DNA of 56,975 nucleotides from CAZVYJ01 sp964631565 (GTDB lineage: Bacteria > Planctomycetota > Phycisphaerae > SM23-33). Below, one piece after another: positions 1-9,038 of this stretch (position 1 is the first letter of the stretch; the number at the start of each line of letters is the position of its first letter). The notes beneath the pieces were generated by a model. It was not told the DNA's origin and did no database searches. It saw nothing but the letters and a program-made list of their open reading frames with translations. The translations under genes were made by a program, and so were the position numbers. The stretch spans positions 1 to 56,975 of the forward strand of contig CAZVYJ010000017.1 in assembly GCA_964631565.1 (NCBI GenBank). Direction: 5' to 3'.

Positions 1-224
1 CTCATGCGGGAACTCCGAAAGGAACTCAGCCATGAAAACTGGGGATGAGTCAGCCAAAAAAGCCCTTGTGTGTTTCGTTAAAAGTCTTAAGATGTACGGC
101 TCGCTTGGGCCGGCCGAAGGCTGTAACGGCGTTTGTCAGGCGTTGTTTGCGCACGACCGGTTTCCGGAGACCATATGTCGCCCCTTAGGGACGGCCTACA
201 GACAGAAAAGCATGGAGAGTGACA

Positions 225-2273
225 ATGCCGGCATCTAAACCTCAGGACATCAGGAACATCATACTGCTCGGCCACGGCGGGTCAGGCAAAACCTCGCTTG
301 CGGAAGCGATGCTGCACGCGGCGAAGGTCACCACGCGGCTCGGCTCGGTCGCCGACGGTTCGTCGATACTGGACCACAGCGACATCGCCAGGGAGCGCAA
401 GCATTCGGTCGATCCGGCCCTGGCCTACATCGACCATGCCGGCAAGACCATCAACATCATCGACACCCCCGGCTATCCTGACTTCATCGGCGGCGCGATA
501 AGCTCCATGCCCGGCGCCGACACGGCTGTCATTGTGATATCCGCGACGGCCGGCATTGAAATCAACACCCGCCGGCTGCTCAAAATAGCGACGGACCTCG
601 GCATGCCGATAGCGATAGTCATCAACAAGATCGACGGCGAAAACATCCAGTTGGACAGGCTCGTCAGCGATATAAACGAGACGTTCGGCCAGGCGTGCAA
701 GCCCATGACGCTGCCGGCCGGCGGCGGCAAGAGCGTCATCGACTGCTTCGCGAACGAAAGCGGCGAGGCGGATTTCGGCGACGTAGCCGGCGCACACACG
801 CAGCTTGTCGAGAACATCATCGAGGCCGACGAGGAACTGATGGAAGCATATCTCGGCGGCGAGGAAGTTCCGGCTGACAAACTCGGAGCGGCCTTCGCGG
901 AAGCGATGATAAAGGGCACGGTGATACCGATGTTCTTCACGGCCGCCCGCAGCGAAGTCGGCGTTACGGAATTCATAGACGCGATCGTGAAATACTTCCC
1001 AACGCCCGCGCAGGTAAAAGGCGCTCCGGTGAAAGCCGGCGAAGGCGCCGGCGCCGAGGAAATCGCCATCACAGCCGATCCCGACAAGGATTTCGTCGGC
1101 CAGGCGTTCAAAATCACGACCGACCCGTTTGTCGGCAAGCTCGCATGGGTCCGCATCCTGCAGGGCACGGTCACGCCGGAAACGACCTACCTGCTGCGTG
1201 ACGAGAAGAAGTCGTCCAAGATCGGCCATCCGTTCAAGGTTCAGGGTAAGGACACGCACGAGATCAAGAAGGCCGTCGCGGGCGATATCATTGCGCTGGC
1301 CAAGGTCGAAGACATCCACGCCGGCAACGTGCTTCACGCCGCGGCCAAACCGATGTACCGTTCGATTCCGGCCTGCCCGACGCCGATGTACTCGCTGGCG
1401 GTCACCCCCAAGAGCCGCGGCGACGAACAGAAGATATCGACCGCCCTGTCGAAGCTGGCGGAAGAAGACCCGACCTTCGTGGCGACCAGAGATTCGCAGA
1501 CGAACGAAATGGTAATCAGCGGCATCGGCGACCTGCACCTGCGGATCGCCCTTACCAAGATGAAGCAGCATTTCGATCTGGAAGTCGAGACAAAGCCGCC
1601 GAAGATCCCCTATCGTGAGACGATATCGGCCAAGGCGGACGGCCATCACCGCCACAAGAAGCAGACCGGCGGCGCCGGCCAGTTCGGCGAAGTTTACCTG
1701 CGAGTCGAGCCGAACGTTCGCGGCGGCGGTTACGAATTCATCAACGACCTGTTCGGCGAGTCGATTCCGCGTCAGTTTCTGCCGGCCATCGAGAAAGGCG
1801 TTCTCGACGTGCTGTCGGCCGGACCCGTCGCGGGCTACCCGATGCAGGACATCAAGGTCAGCGTTTACGACGGCAAGCATCACCCGGTCGACTCGAAGGA
1901 AGTGGCCTTCCGGACGGCCGGCAAATACGCCTTCATCGACGCGATCCAGAAGGCCAAGCCGGTCATCCTCGAGCCGCTGGTTAACATGGAAATCACGGTT
2001 CCATCCAACTACATGGGCGATATCGCGAGCGACCTTTCCGGCCGGCGAGGCAGGATTCTCGGCCAGGAGATGCTGCCGGGCAACATGTGCACTATCAAGG
2101 CGCAGGCCCCGCTGGCGGAAGTCATGCAGTACAACAGCCAGCTCCGCTCGGTGACGGGCGGCCAGGGCAGCTACACGATGGAACTGAGCCACTACGAACC
2201 GGTGCCGAGCAACGTGCAGCAGCAGATTGTCGCCGCAGCCCAGAAGCAAAAAGAAGAAGACAAGGATAAATAA
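225..2273 (+). CDS. Elongation factor G-like GTPase (EF-G2 type)
   Basis: Translational GTPase of about 682 residues. The G domain is visible as a P-loop (GHGGSGKT, near residue 17), a G3 motif DTPGYPDF where canonical EF-G has DTPGHVDF, and NKID as G4. Domain IV carries the RHKKQTGGAGQFGEV stretch typical of EF-G family members. The altered G1/G3 motifs and HKKQ-type domain IV match the EF-G-like (EF-G2) subfamily rather than the housekeeping fusA product. The function is therefore ribosome-linked GTP hydrolysis, but the exact role (translocation, recycling or stress) cannot be read from sequence. ATG 225 is chosen because GGAG at 214-217 sits 7 nt upstream; the in-frame GTG at 219 would be too close. 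rpmB follows 86 bp downstream. Confidence 0.9.
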   Translation: MPASKPQDIRNIILLGHGGSGKTSLAEAMLHAAKVTTRLGSVADGSSILDHSDIARERKHSVDPALAYIDHAGKTINIIDTPGYPDFIGGAISSMPGADTAVIVISATAGIEINTRRLLKIATDLGMPIAIVINKIDGENIQLDRLVSDINETFGQACKPMTLPAGGGKSVIDCFANESGEADFGDVAGAHTQLVENIIEADEELMEAYLGGEEVPADKLGAAFAEAMIKGTVIPMFFTAARSEVGVTEFIDAIVKYFPTPAQVKGAPVKAGEGAGAEEIAITADPDKDFVGQAFKITTDPFVGKLAWVRILQGTVTPETTYLLRDEKKSSKIGHPFKVQGKDTHEIKKAVAGDIIALAKVEDIHAGNVLHAAAKPMYRSIPACPTPMYSLAVTPKSRGDEQKISTALSKLAEEDPTFVATRDSQTNEMVISGIGDLHLRIALTKMKQHFDLEVETKPPKIPYRETISAKADGHHRHKKQTGGAGQFGEVYLRVEPNVRGGGYEFINDLFGESIPRQFLPAIEKGVLDVLSAGPVAGYPMQDIKVSVYDGKHHPVDSKEVAFRTAGKYAFIDAIQKAKPVILEPLVNMEITVPSNYMGDIASDLSGRRGRILGQEMLPGNMCTIKAQAPLAEVMQYNSQLRSVTGGQGSYTMELSHYEPVPSNVQQQIVAAAQKQKEEDKDK

Positions 2274-2359
2274 CACAAGAGAATGTTTGCATGTTCGGCC
2301 GGGTGCGGTTACATTCACCGCCCCGCTGAACCGAGCGGATTAGAAATCAGGAGTCAGCA

Positions 2360-2620
2360 ATGTCCCGGAAGTGCCCGATAACAGGAAAAAAGACGATCTC
2401 CGGCAAGAAATACTCGCGCCGCGGCAAGGCCAAGTATCTCGGCGGAGTCGGCATAAAGGTAACCAGCAGGACCAACCGCAAGTTCAAGCCGAACATGAAG
2501 CGGGTCCAGGCCGTCGTAGACGGCAAGGTGGTTCGCATAAACGTTTCGGCGAAGGCCATCAGCGACGGTCTGGTCACCAAGCCGCTGAAACGCAACTACA
2601 AACCCCAAGCCGCCGAATAG
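2360..2620 (+). CDS. rpmB: 50S ribosomal protein L28
   Basis: Small basic protein of 86 residues with the L28 layout: an N-terminal SRKCPITGKK, a basic central stretch ending in RTNRKFKPNMKRV, then VVDGKVVRINVSAKAI, which matches the conserved L28 core. It is a structural component of the large ribosomal subunit. AGGAG at 2349-2353 lies 6 nt before the ATG. It follows the EF-G-like gene and is closed by a strong intrinsic terminator at 2657-2703, so it may be the end of a two-gene translation unit. Confidence 0.95.
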   Translation: MSRKCPITGKKTISGKKYSRRGKAKYLGGVGIKVTSRTNRKFKPNMKRVQAVVDGKVVRINVSAKAISDGLVTKPLKRNYKPQAAE

Positions 2621-2656
2621 CAACCCGGTTTCAAACCGGCTGAACCAGCAAACCAT

Positions 2657-2703
2657 AAAAGCTGCCGGACGACTTTTCGAGTTTCGAGTCCGGCAGCTTT
2701 TCT
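2657..2703 (+). terminator. Intrinsic terminator after rpmB
   Basis: Perfect 14-bp stem (AAAAGCTGCCGGAC pairing with its complement) around an 18-nt loop. The stem ends in TTTT, followed shortly by more T residues. The A/T-ended arms allow function on both strands. Confidence 0.85.
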
Positions 2704-2858
2704 GCATTTTTTCGGGGGGGTCTTAATCAAGACGAATTTGAATCATGTCAGCCGCAGCAGCTACCCTTTCCCCTTGCAGGAAGTTAAGCTACACTGCATT
2801 CTTGCAGAAAGGCGTCAGGCAGGCAAAAGTAAATCCGACACAATGAAGGGACAGATAC

Positions 2859-4268
2859 GTGTTCAGTGAAATCAGGACCATCAAAAACGTACTGATGGCC
2901 GCTCCCGGCGAGCAGGTCACCATCGGCGGCTGGGTAAGAACGCTGCGGGCGTCCAAGGGCGGCTTCTGCTTCATCGCACTCAACGACGGCTCGTGCTTCG
3001 CCGCGATACAGGTAGTCGCCGACAACAAGCTGGCCAACTATGAAAGCGAGATTATCCGCCTGACGGCCGGCTGCTCGGTCGTGGTAACAGGCAAGCTCGT
3101 CGCCAGCCAGGGCAAGGGGCAGTCGGTGGAAGTGCAGGCGTCGGAAGTTCGCGTGCTGGGCACGGCCGACGCCGAAAAATATCCCATGCAGCAGAAGCAT
3201 CATTCGTTTGAATTTTTACGCACGCAGGCGCATCTCCGGCCTCGGACGAACACGTTCGGCGCGGTCGCGCGCGTCCGCAACGCCATGTGCGCAGCGATAC
3301 ACGAATTTTTCCAGACGCGAGGCTTCATTTATGTCCACACGCCGATAATCACCTCCAGCGACTGCGAGGGCGCCGGCGAACTGTTCCGCGTTACGACGCT
3401 CGACCATGACCATCCGCCCCGCAACGACGCCGGGCAGATTGACTATTCGAAGGACTTCTTCGCCCGGCCGACTTACCTGACGGTATCCGGCCAGCTCGAA
3501 GGCGAAACCTACGCCTGCGCCCTGGGCAAAATCTATACGTTCGGGCCGACGTTCCGCGCGGAAAACTCCAACACGCCGAGGCACCTTGCGGAATTCTGGA
3601 TGGTCGAGCCGGAGATGGCCTTCTGCGACCTCGACGGCGACGCCGAACTGGCCGAGAGTTTTCTCAAGCATATTTTCAGGGCCGCCCTGGAAAAATGCCC
3701 CGACGACATGGAATTTTTCAACCAGCGGATCGACAACACGGTCATCGACACGCTGACGCATATCGCCGACAGCAGCTTCGAGCGCATCACCTACACCGAG
3801 GCGATGGCGATTATCGAGAAGGCCGACCGCAAGTGGGAGTTCCCCATAACCTGGGGCAGCGACCTGCAGACCGAGCACGAACGCTTCCTCACGGAAGAGA
3901 CGTTCAGGAAGCCGACCATCATCACCGACTACCCGGCGAGCATCAAACCGTTCTACATGCGAGTCAACGAGCCGGACAGCCGGGGCCGACTCACCGTTCG
4001 CGCTATGGACGTGCTCGTGCCGAAGATCGGCGAGATTATCGGCGGCTCGCAGCGCGAGGAGAGGCTGGATATGCTTACCGGCCGCATGAACGCACAGAAA
4101 ATGAAGCTCGACGACTACTGGTGGTACATTGATCTGCGCCGCTATGGCTCGGTCCCGCACGCGGGCTTCGGCCTGGGGCTGGAACGAGCGATACAGTTCG
4201 CCACGGGCATGGCCAACATTCGCGACGTCATTCCATTCCCGCGAACGCCGAGAAACGCGGATTTTTAG
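2859..4268 (+). CDS. asnS: Asparaginyl-tRNA synthetase
   Basis: Class IIb aminoacyl-tRNA synthetase of 469 residues that charges tRNA-Asn. The N-terminal OB-fold anticodon-binding domain (VTIGGWVRTLRASKGGFCFI, residues ~20-40) is followed by the class II catalytic core. Motif 2 is seen as TFRAENSNTPRHLAEFWMVEPE and motif 3 as GFGLGLERAIQF near the C terminus. FRAENSNTPRH is diagnostic of AsnRS over AspRS. The start is GTG: GAAGGG at 2845-2850 lies 8 nt upstream, and the nearby ATG at 2843 opens a frame that stops within nine codons. AsnS occurs here together with GatCAB, so GatCAB probably mainly amidates Glu-tRNA-Gln. Confidence 0.95.
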   Translation: MFSEIRTIKNVLMAAPGEQVTIGGWVRTLRASKGGFCFIALNDGSCFAAIQVVADNKLANYESEIIRLTAGCSVVVTGKLVASQGKGQSVEVQASEVRVLGTADAEKYPMQQKHHSFEFLRTQAHLRPRTNTFGAVARVRNAMCAAIHEFFQTRGFIYVHTPIITSSDCEGAGELFRVTTLDHDHPPRNDAGQIDYSKDFFARPTYLTVSGQLEGETYACALGKIYTFGPTFRAENSNTPRHLAEFWMVEPEMAFCDLDGDAELAESFLKHIFRAALEKCPDDMEFFNQRIDNTVIDTLTHIADSSFERITYTEAMAIIEKADRKWEFPITWGSDLQTEHERFLTEETFRKPTIITDYPASIKPFYMRVNEPDSRGRLTVRAMDVLVPKIGEIIGGSQREERLDMLTGRMNAQKMKLDDYWWYIDLRRYGSVPHAGFGLGLERAIQFATGMANIRDVIPFPRTPRNADF

Positions 4269-4287
4269 ACTGGAGTCGGCACAAAAA

Positions 4288-4776
4288 ATGTCACGACCCT
4301 GCAACATGGCCTCGCCGGAGCTTACGCGGGCGATGTCCTGCGTTCAGCCGACCGAACACGACGGCCGCGTGATGCGCCCGTGCTCGCTGATGCTGAAGGA
4401 CGGCCGGCGGATCGACCGCGTCATATGCATCGAGGAAGCAAAGGCGTTCCATGAGGACGACTGGATTCACCCGGCCGAGATACAGTCCCTCGCCGAAAGT
4501 CCCTATCGCCTGCCGGCCCGGCTGGCGGAAAAACTCTACGACTTCGGCGAGTCCGGGCCGGGCTTTTACCTGTTCACAATCGAGCTGACAAACGGCGACA
4601 GCTTCGTCTGCACGACGGGGCCGATTGCGGATTTTCCCCCACTGCCGCGAGGAGTGACGTGCAGCGACATCGCTGATGTTCGACCGCACACCGGCGACCC
4701 GCGGAACATTCGAACGGCCGGCCGCCGCTCAGCCGATTTCAGCTTCTGCTACTATGTGCCTTACATGCCGTCCTGA
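4288..4776 (+). CDS. Hypothetical protein
   Basis: Predicted soluble protein of about 162 residues; I do not recognise the family. It begins MSRPCNMASPELTRAM and contains LMLKDGRRIDRVICIEEAKAF, a central segment rich in acidic and aromatic residues, and a C terminus FCYYVPYMPS. No signal peptide or membrane segment is evident. The ATG at 4288 is 19 bp after the asnS stop with a TGGAG element upstream, so it may be co-transcribed with asnS. Its 3' end overlaps the convergent glycosyltransferase gene by 16 bp. Confidence 0.6.
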   Translation: MSRPCNMASPELTRAMSCVQPTEHDGRVMRPCSLMLKDGRRIDRVICIEEAKAFHEDDWIHPAEIQSLAESPYRLPARLAEKLYDFGESGPGFYLFTIELTNGDSFVCTTGPIADFPPLPRGVTCSDIADVRPHTGDPRNIRTAGRRSADFSFCYYVPYMPS

Positions 4777-6422
4777 GAGCGGGGGCGATTGCCGACCAGC
4801 CACAAATCATCCTGTCGGCCAAGCACATGGAAATTTTCCGGCCCGCAGGCCTGTTTTAGTTTCTTCAGCCGCTCTTCGCCGGTGACAAGGCAGTAAACAG
4901 GACGCGGCGAATTCATGCGTTCGGCAAGCCGCCGGAAGTCTCCTTCTTTGGAGTCACGGATTTTCTCCACACCGGCGGCGCATGCATAAAATTCGAAGGA
5001 CTCACTCCTCATCGCATAATAATAAAACTCTGCCTGTTCATCGTGATTTCTGACAAGCTCCCCAAGCGGCCTGGTGCTGAGTTTCTCATATCCCGCCGGA
5101 ACCGTGTGGACAAGAAGATAACCATATATCACAAACACACAGACCATCATCCAGGCCGTAAAACGTCCCTTCCCGCCATGCCGGCATGCGAATATCATCC
5201 CGATGACAATCAGGAATACAGGAACAATCATGGCAATAAACCACAGGTCCAGATTGCCCAGATAAATTTCAAATCCGCCGACGCCGAGCGAGACCAGGGG
5301 CAGAATGACAGTCATTGCCCAGGCCCCGGCGGTAAGCAGTTTGTCTTTCTCAGGAGACTGCACCCACCTGCCTATCAGTCCGCCGACCAGCACGGCAAGC
5401 GGCGGGAAGCACGGCAGTATGTAACCAGGCAGCGTCGTTTTGGAGAGCATGAAAAACAGTAAAGGAACGAAGAATGCCAACCAAATCAGCAGCAGGCCCG
5501 GCCGCTCATTGCGGAGTTTCCACTTCCGCGGGAAATCGCGGATGAATATTCCCGGCAGGTAGACAGTCCAAGGCAGCATGCCGACCAGCAGCAATGGAAT
5601 ATATACAAGGCCGGTCACGTTATGCTTCTGAAAACTGTGTCCGGCATACCTCAAGAGATTCTGATGCACGAAAAACTCGTAAGCATAGCCTGGGCTGCGG
5701 AGGCTGATAGCGACATACCACGGCGCGGCAATGAGAAGGTACAGGCCGATGCCGACGGGCGAGAAAAACTCCAGAATGCGCCTGAATCGGCCGTCGATGA
5801 GAAAATAAATGCCCACGATCAGGGCGGGCAGGCCAAGCCCCACAGGCCCCTTGAAAAGCGTGGCGATTGCGCAGAACACATAAAAGCCCACCCACCGCCG
5901 CCGGCGTGATTTGTACACCGACGCATCCTGCTCGCCTCGCCAGAACCACCAGACAGCCGCCCACATGGCAGCTATGCACGGCATGTCCATGCGATACCAT
6001 CGGGCCAAAAACAGAAATTCGCCCATTGTCGCGAGCGACAGGCCGGCGACAAGACCTGCAGCTGCATTCCACTGCCTTCGGGCGGCTGCATAGGCGATGA
6101 AAACCGCCAGCAGCGCCGCAACTGCCGATACCGCCCTGCCGCCGAATTCGGCGCTGCCGGTGAGCCATTGGCTGCCGGCAGCCAGCCAGAAATACGGCGA
6201 GGGTTTGTCGAAATACGGCTCGCCGTCAAAATGCGGAACAATCCAGTCGCCGCTGTTAATCATGTCACGGACAATCAGGGCGCATCGCGATTCTTCGGGG
6301 TCGGCCAGCGGCAGGGAATGAACAAACGCGAAAAAGAGAAACCCGCACCAGAGCAGCAGAATCAGGGCATGTACTTTTTTGAATCCTTTCCCGTCCTGAC
6401 AGTTGTCCGCAAGTTCAGTCAT
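4761..6422 (-). CDS. GT39-type (ArnT/PMT-like) membrane glycosyltransferase
   Basis: Polytopic membrane protein of about 553 residues with a dozen or so hydrophobic segments. After the first membrane helix it has the acidic DPEES motif (residue ~41), then SGDWIVPHFDGEPYFDKP. These correspond to the catalytic Asp/Glu loop and the GDW..P....Y..KPPL pattern of ArnT/PMT-family glycosyltransferases, which use polyprenyl-phosphate sugars outside the membrane. A target such as lipid A, a glycan or a protein cannot be assigned. The ATG at 6422 is preferred. An upstream in-frame TTG at 6455 would add 11 residues and fall inside a dispersed repeat. It overlaps the convergent gene at 4288-4776 at its 3' end. 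Confidence 0.8.
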   Translation of the reverse strand: MTELADNCQDGKGFKKVHALILLLWCGFLFFAFVHSLPLADPEESRCALIVRDMINSGDWIVPHFDGEPYFDKPSPYFWLAAGSQWLTGSAEFGGRAVSAVAALLAVFIAYAAARRQWNAAAGLVAGLSLATMGEFLFLARWYRMDMPCIAAMWAAVWWFWRGEQDASVYKSRRRRWVGFYVFCAIATLFKGPVGLGLPALIVGIYFLIDGRFRRILEFFSPVGIGLYLLIAAPWYVAISLRSPGYAYEFFVHQNLLRYAGHSFQKHNVTGLVYIPLLLVGMLPWTVYLPGIFIRDFPRKWKLRNERPGLLLIWLAFFVPLLFFMLSKTTLPGYILPCFPPLAVLVGGLIGRWVQSPEKDKLLTAGAWAMTVILPLVSLGVGGFEIYLGNLDLWFIAMIVPVFLIVIGMIFACRHGGKGRFTAWMMVCVFVIYGYLLVHTVPAGYEKLSTRPLGELVRNHDEQAEFYYYAMRSESFEFYACAAGVEKIRDSKEGDFRRLAERMNSPRPVYCLVTGEERLKKLKQACGPENFHVLGRQDDLWLVGNRPRSQDGM

Positions 6423-6446
6423 GAGAATAAGAACCCATAACAAAAT

Positions 6447-6530
6447 AAACCACAAAGTTCACGGAGGACACGAAGTAAACACATAAAATTAAATCCTGTA
6501 TCTTCTGTGCTCTCTGTGTCCTTTGTGGTT
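6447..6530. repeat. Dispersed inverted repeat (copy 1)
   Basis: Left arm 6447-6475 (AAACCACAAAGTTCACGGAG onward) and right arm 6502-6530 (ending TGTGTCCTTTGTGGTT) form a long imperfect hairpin. Related CACAGAG / CTCTGTG hairpins occur at 31601-31683 and 40014-40099. No coding signal is visible here. Confidence 0.75.
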
Positions 6531-6662
6531 CCGGCTGTTTTTTGCCAGGTGCTCTAATCTAAAGAGTTCCGTGGAAATTCACATGCGATACCGCTGCTCA
6601 GGAAACATCAAGGATTGCAATTCCGAAAGAGACGTTCGCCCGCGGATAAGCCGGACTCTGCG

Positions 6663-6890
6663 CTACTTCTGACGATAAACGATGCGCCCTTTGGTCAGGT
6701 CATATGGACTGAGCTGGACCAGCACCGTGTCGCCCGGCGTGATGCGGATGTAGTGCCTCCGCATCTTACCGGAAATATGTCCGATAATTTCATGCTTGGT
6801 CTCGCCCATCTCGATTTCCAGGCGGAACATCGCGTTGGGCAGAGCCGATTTTACAACGGCTTCAACCTCAATAACGTCGTCTTTGGGCAT
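6663..6890 (-). CDS. infA: Translation initiation factor IF-1
   Basis: A 75-residue OB-fold protein with the IF-1 signature: MPKDDVIEVEAVV, ALPNAMFRLE, HEIIGHISGKMRRHYIRI and GDTVLVQLSPYDLTKGRIVYR. It binds the ribosomal A site during 30S initiation. AAGG lies 6 nt upstream of the ATG on the minus strand. The gene stands alone between a dispersed repeat and the divergent gatC, rather than in a large ribosomal protein operon. Confidence 0.97.
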   Translation of the reverse strand: MPKDDVIEVEAVVKSALPNAMFRLEIEMGETKHEIIGHISGKMRRHYIRITPGDTVLVQLSPYDLTKGRIVYRQK

Positions 6891-7055
6891 ACATATCCTT
6901 TTCGGCCTGTCAAATACCGCAAGTTGAGCTAATTTCGTACACTAGAGGCGGCGGCTTGTCCAGTCAATTCATGAACAGGTAAACAGGTTCGTGCATTGAC
7001 AGACCGGAGGCAATCGCCAATCATAGAGCTTTGGTTATATCCCGGAGAGCCGCAT

Positions 7056-7358
7056 ATGAGCAAAACAATAGACGCCGAACAGGTCATGCGAATCGGCAAA
7101 CTCAGCCGGATAGCGCTTACCGACGAACAGGTCGAGCTTTTCGGCACGCAGCTTGAGGCCATCCTCGAATACTTCGACAAGCTCCAGCAGCTCGACACGG
7201 AAAACGTCGAGCCGATGGTGCACGCCGTCGAACTGACCAACGTTTTCAGCGAGGATACGCCCGGCGAGTCTCTTTCGGCCGAGCAGGCGCTGGCCAACGC
7301 GCCGCAGCGGGACGGGGATTTCTTCATAGTGCCCAAAGTCATCGGAGACAGCCAGTGA
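7056..7358 (+). CDS. gatC: Asp-tRNA(Asn)/Glu-tRNA(Gln) amidotransferase subunit C
   Basis: 100-residue GatC, the small subunit that holds GatA and GatB together. Conserved features are the early VMRIGKLSRIALTDEQ helix, a central ILEYFDKLQQLDTENVEP and a terminal DFFIVPKVI. ATG 7056 has GGAG 8 nt upstream; the frame is open for 20 more codons but the family length fits this start. Its stop overlaps the GTG start of gatA by 4 bp (GTGA), so the two are translationally coupled. Confidence 0.95.
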   Translation: MSKTIDAEQVMRIGKLSRIALTDEQVELFGTQLEAILEYFDKLQQLDTENVEPMVHAVELTNVFSEDTPGESLSAEQALANAPQRDGDFFIVPKVIGDSQ

Positions 7359-8851
7359 GCGAAATAACCGAACTTTCCGCACTTCAGCTTCGCGACGCCA
7401 TCGCAGCCGGCAGGTGCTCCGCCGTCGAAGCGACGAAAGCGTACCTGGCAGCTATTGAAAAATACGAGCCTGCGCTGGATGCCTTCAATGAAATCTACGC
7501 CGACCGCGCTATCGAGCAGGCCGGGGCCGTCGACGCAGGAAAAGTCCGCGGCCCGCTGGCAGGCGTGCCGGTAGCCGTCAAGGACGTAATATGCACCGAC
7601 TGGGGCAGGACCACCTGCTCGTCGAAAATGCTCGCAAACTTCCGCGCGCCGTACAACGCAACTGTCATCAAAAAACTCCAGGACGCAGGCGCCGTGATAA
7701 TCGGCAAGACGAACATGGACGAATTCGCCATGGGCTCGTCGACCGAGAACAGCGGCTTCAAGCCGACGAAAAACCCGTGGGACACCAGCAGGGTTCCGGG
7801 CGGGTCGTCGGGCGGGTCGGCCGCGGCCGTCTCCGCAAGACAGGCTGCCGCCGCACTGGGCACGGACACCGGCGGATCCATCCGCCAGCCGGCCGCCTTC
7901 TGCGGAATCGTGGGGTTCAAGCCGACTTACGGGCGCGTCAGCCGGTTCGGACTTGTCGCATACGGCTCGAGCCTCGACCAGATAGGCCCGATGACCCGCG
8001 ACGTCGCCGACTGCGCCCTGATGACCGGGGTAATCGCCGGCCGCGATAAGGCCGATTCGACATCCGTGCCGGCCGCTGTGCCGGACTACCTCGCCACGGT
8101 CGACACGCCGATTAAAAAACTCCGCGTCGGCATGCCGAAGGAGTTCTACTCCGACGCGCTGGACGGCGAGATAAACGCGGCCATTCACAAGGCTGCCGAA
8201 GTGTATAAGTCGCTCGGCGCGGAAATCGTAGAGCTTTCGCTGCCGACCAGCAGAATCGACCGCGACGCCAAAGGCAACCTCAGCTCCTGCGCGGTCGCGT
8301 GCTACTACATCGTCGCGATGGCCGAGGCGTCCAGCAATCTCGCCCGCTACGACGGCGTGCATTACGGGCATCGCACGGCGGACAAGGTCAGCGACATCAT
8401 CGAGCTTTACTCGCGCAGCCGGGCCGAGGGTTTCGGCGACGAGGTCAAACGCCGCATCATGCTCGGCACTTACACGCTGTCGGCCGGCTATTACGACGCA
8501 TACTACAACAAGGCCCTCAAGGTCCGCCGGCTGATAAAGAACGATTTCGACGCCGCGTTCAAAAAATGCGACGTCCTGCTCTGCCCGGCCACGCCGACGA
8601 CCGCGTTCAGGCTCAGCGAGAAGACGGCCGACCCGCTGACGATGTACCTTGCCGACATCTACACAATCAGCGTGAACCTCGCCGGGCTGCCGGGGATATC
8701 CATTCCGGCCGGCCTGTCGAAGGCCAACCTGCCGATAGGAATGCAGCTTATCGGCCCGGCCCTAGGCGAAGAAACTCTCCTGCGGGCCGCACGCATGTAC
8801 GAAGCCGCCTCCGGCGTGACGCGACTGAAACCAACCTTGCTGGGCAAATAA
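7355..8851 (+). CDS. gatA: Glutamyl-tRNA(Gln) amidotransferase subunit A
   Basis: 498-residue amidase-signature enzyme that releases ammonia from glutamine for transamidation of mischarged tRNA. The catalytic triad is visible: Lys76 in PVAVKDV, cis-Ser151 in PGGSSGGSAA and nucleophile Ser175 in GTDTGGSIRQP. The 24-residue spacing between the two serines and the offset from Lys match characterised GatA proteins. The start is GTG within the gatC stop. gatB, normally the next gene, begins 836 bp downstream because a REP/transposase block intervenes. Confidence 0.97.
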   Translation: MSEITELSALQLRDAIAAGRCSAVEATKAYLAAIEKYEPALDAFNEIYADRAIEQAGAVDAGKVRGPLAGVPVAVKDVICTDWGRTTCSSKMLANFRAPYNATVIKKLQDAGAVIIGKTNMDEFAMGSSTENSGFKPTKNPWDTSRVPGGSSGGSAAAVSARQAAAALGTDTGGSIRQPAAFCGIVGFKPTYGRVSRFGLVAYGSSLDQIGPMTRDVADCALMTGVIAGRDKADSTSVPAAVPDYLATVDTPIKKLRVGMPKEFYSDALDGEINAAIHKAAEVYKSLGAEIVELSLPTSRIDRDAKGNLSSCAVACYYIVAMAEASSNLARYDGVHYGHRTADKVSDIIELYSRSRAEGFGDEVKRRIMLGTYTLSAGYYDAYYNKALKVRRLIKNDFDAAFKKCDVLLCPATPTTAFRLSEKTADPLTMYLADIYTISVNLAGLPGISIPAGLSKANLPIGMQLIGPALGEETLLRAARMYEAASGVTRLKPTLLGK

Positions 8852-8885
8852 TGTTGTCGCGAAATCGAATAGCCCGTAGCCAGCT

Positions 8886-9030
8886 GTCAGCCCCTAAGGG
8901 GCGCGAGAAACCATCGGCGACAGGCTGTCAGCCCCGAAGGGGCGCGAGTGATTAGCCGGGGCGCTTGCCCGTATGGGCAAGCCCCCGGAAAAGAGCGATA
9001 TAGAGAAACAAGCCCCGAAGGGGCGAAAGC
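8886..9030. repeat. REP hairpin cluster upstream of transposase
   Basis: Two direct copies of a unit GTCAGCCCC(T/G)AAGGGG at 8886 and 8927. A strong hairpin (GCTTGCCC-GTAT-GGGCAAGC inside CCGGGG/CCCCGG) lies near 8956-8988. GCCCCGAAGGGGCGAAAGC lies at 9012-9030. The last 19 bp recur as an exact inverted copy at 9490-9508 and again at 9571-9589, on the far side of the transposase gene. Confidence 0.85.
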
Positions 9031-9038
9031 GAACAGCA

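Noticed and set aside
32..238. Possible small gene upstream of the EF-G-like gene
   Set aside because: No ribosome-binding site linked to the start, and it runs into the EF-G leader; no recognisable content.
282..2318. Long minus-strand frame (678 codons) opposite the EF-G-like gene
   Set aside because: Mirror frame of a GC-rich real gene; composition rich in Arg/Val/Asp without family motifs, no ribosome-binding site.
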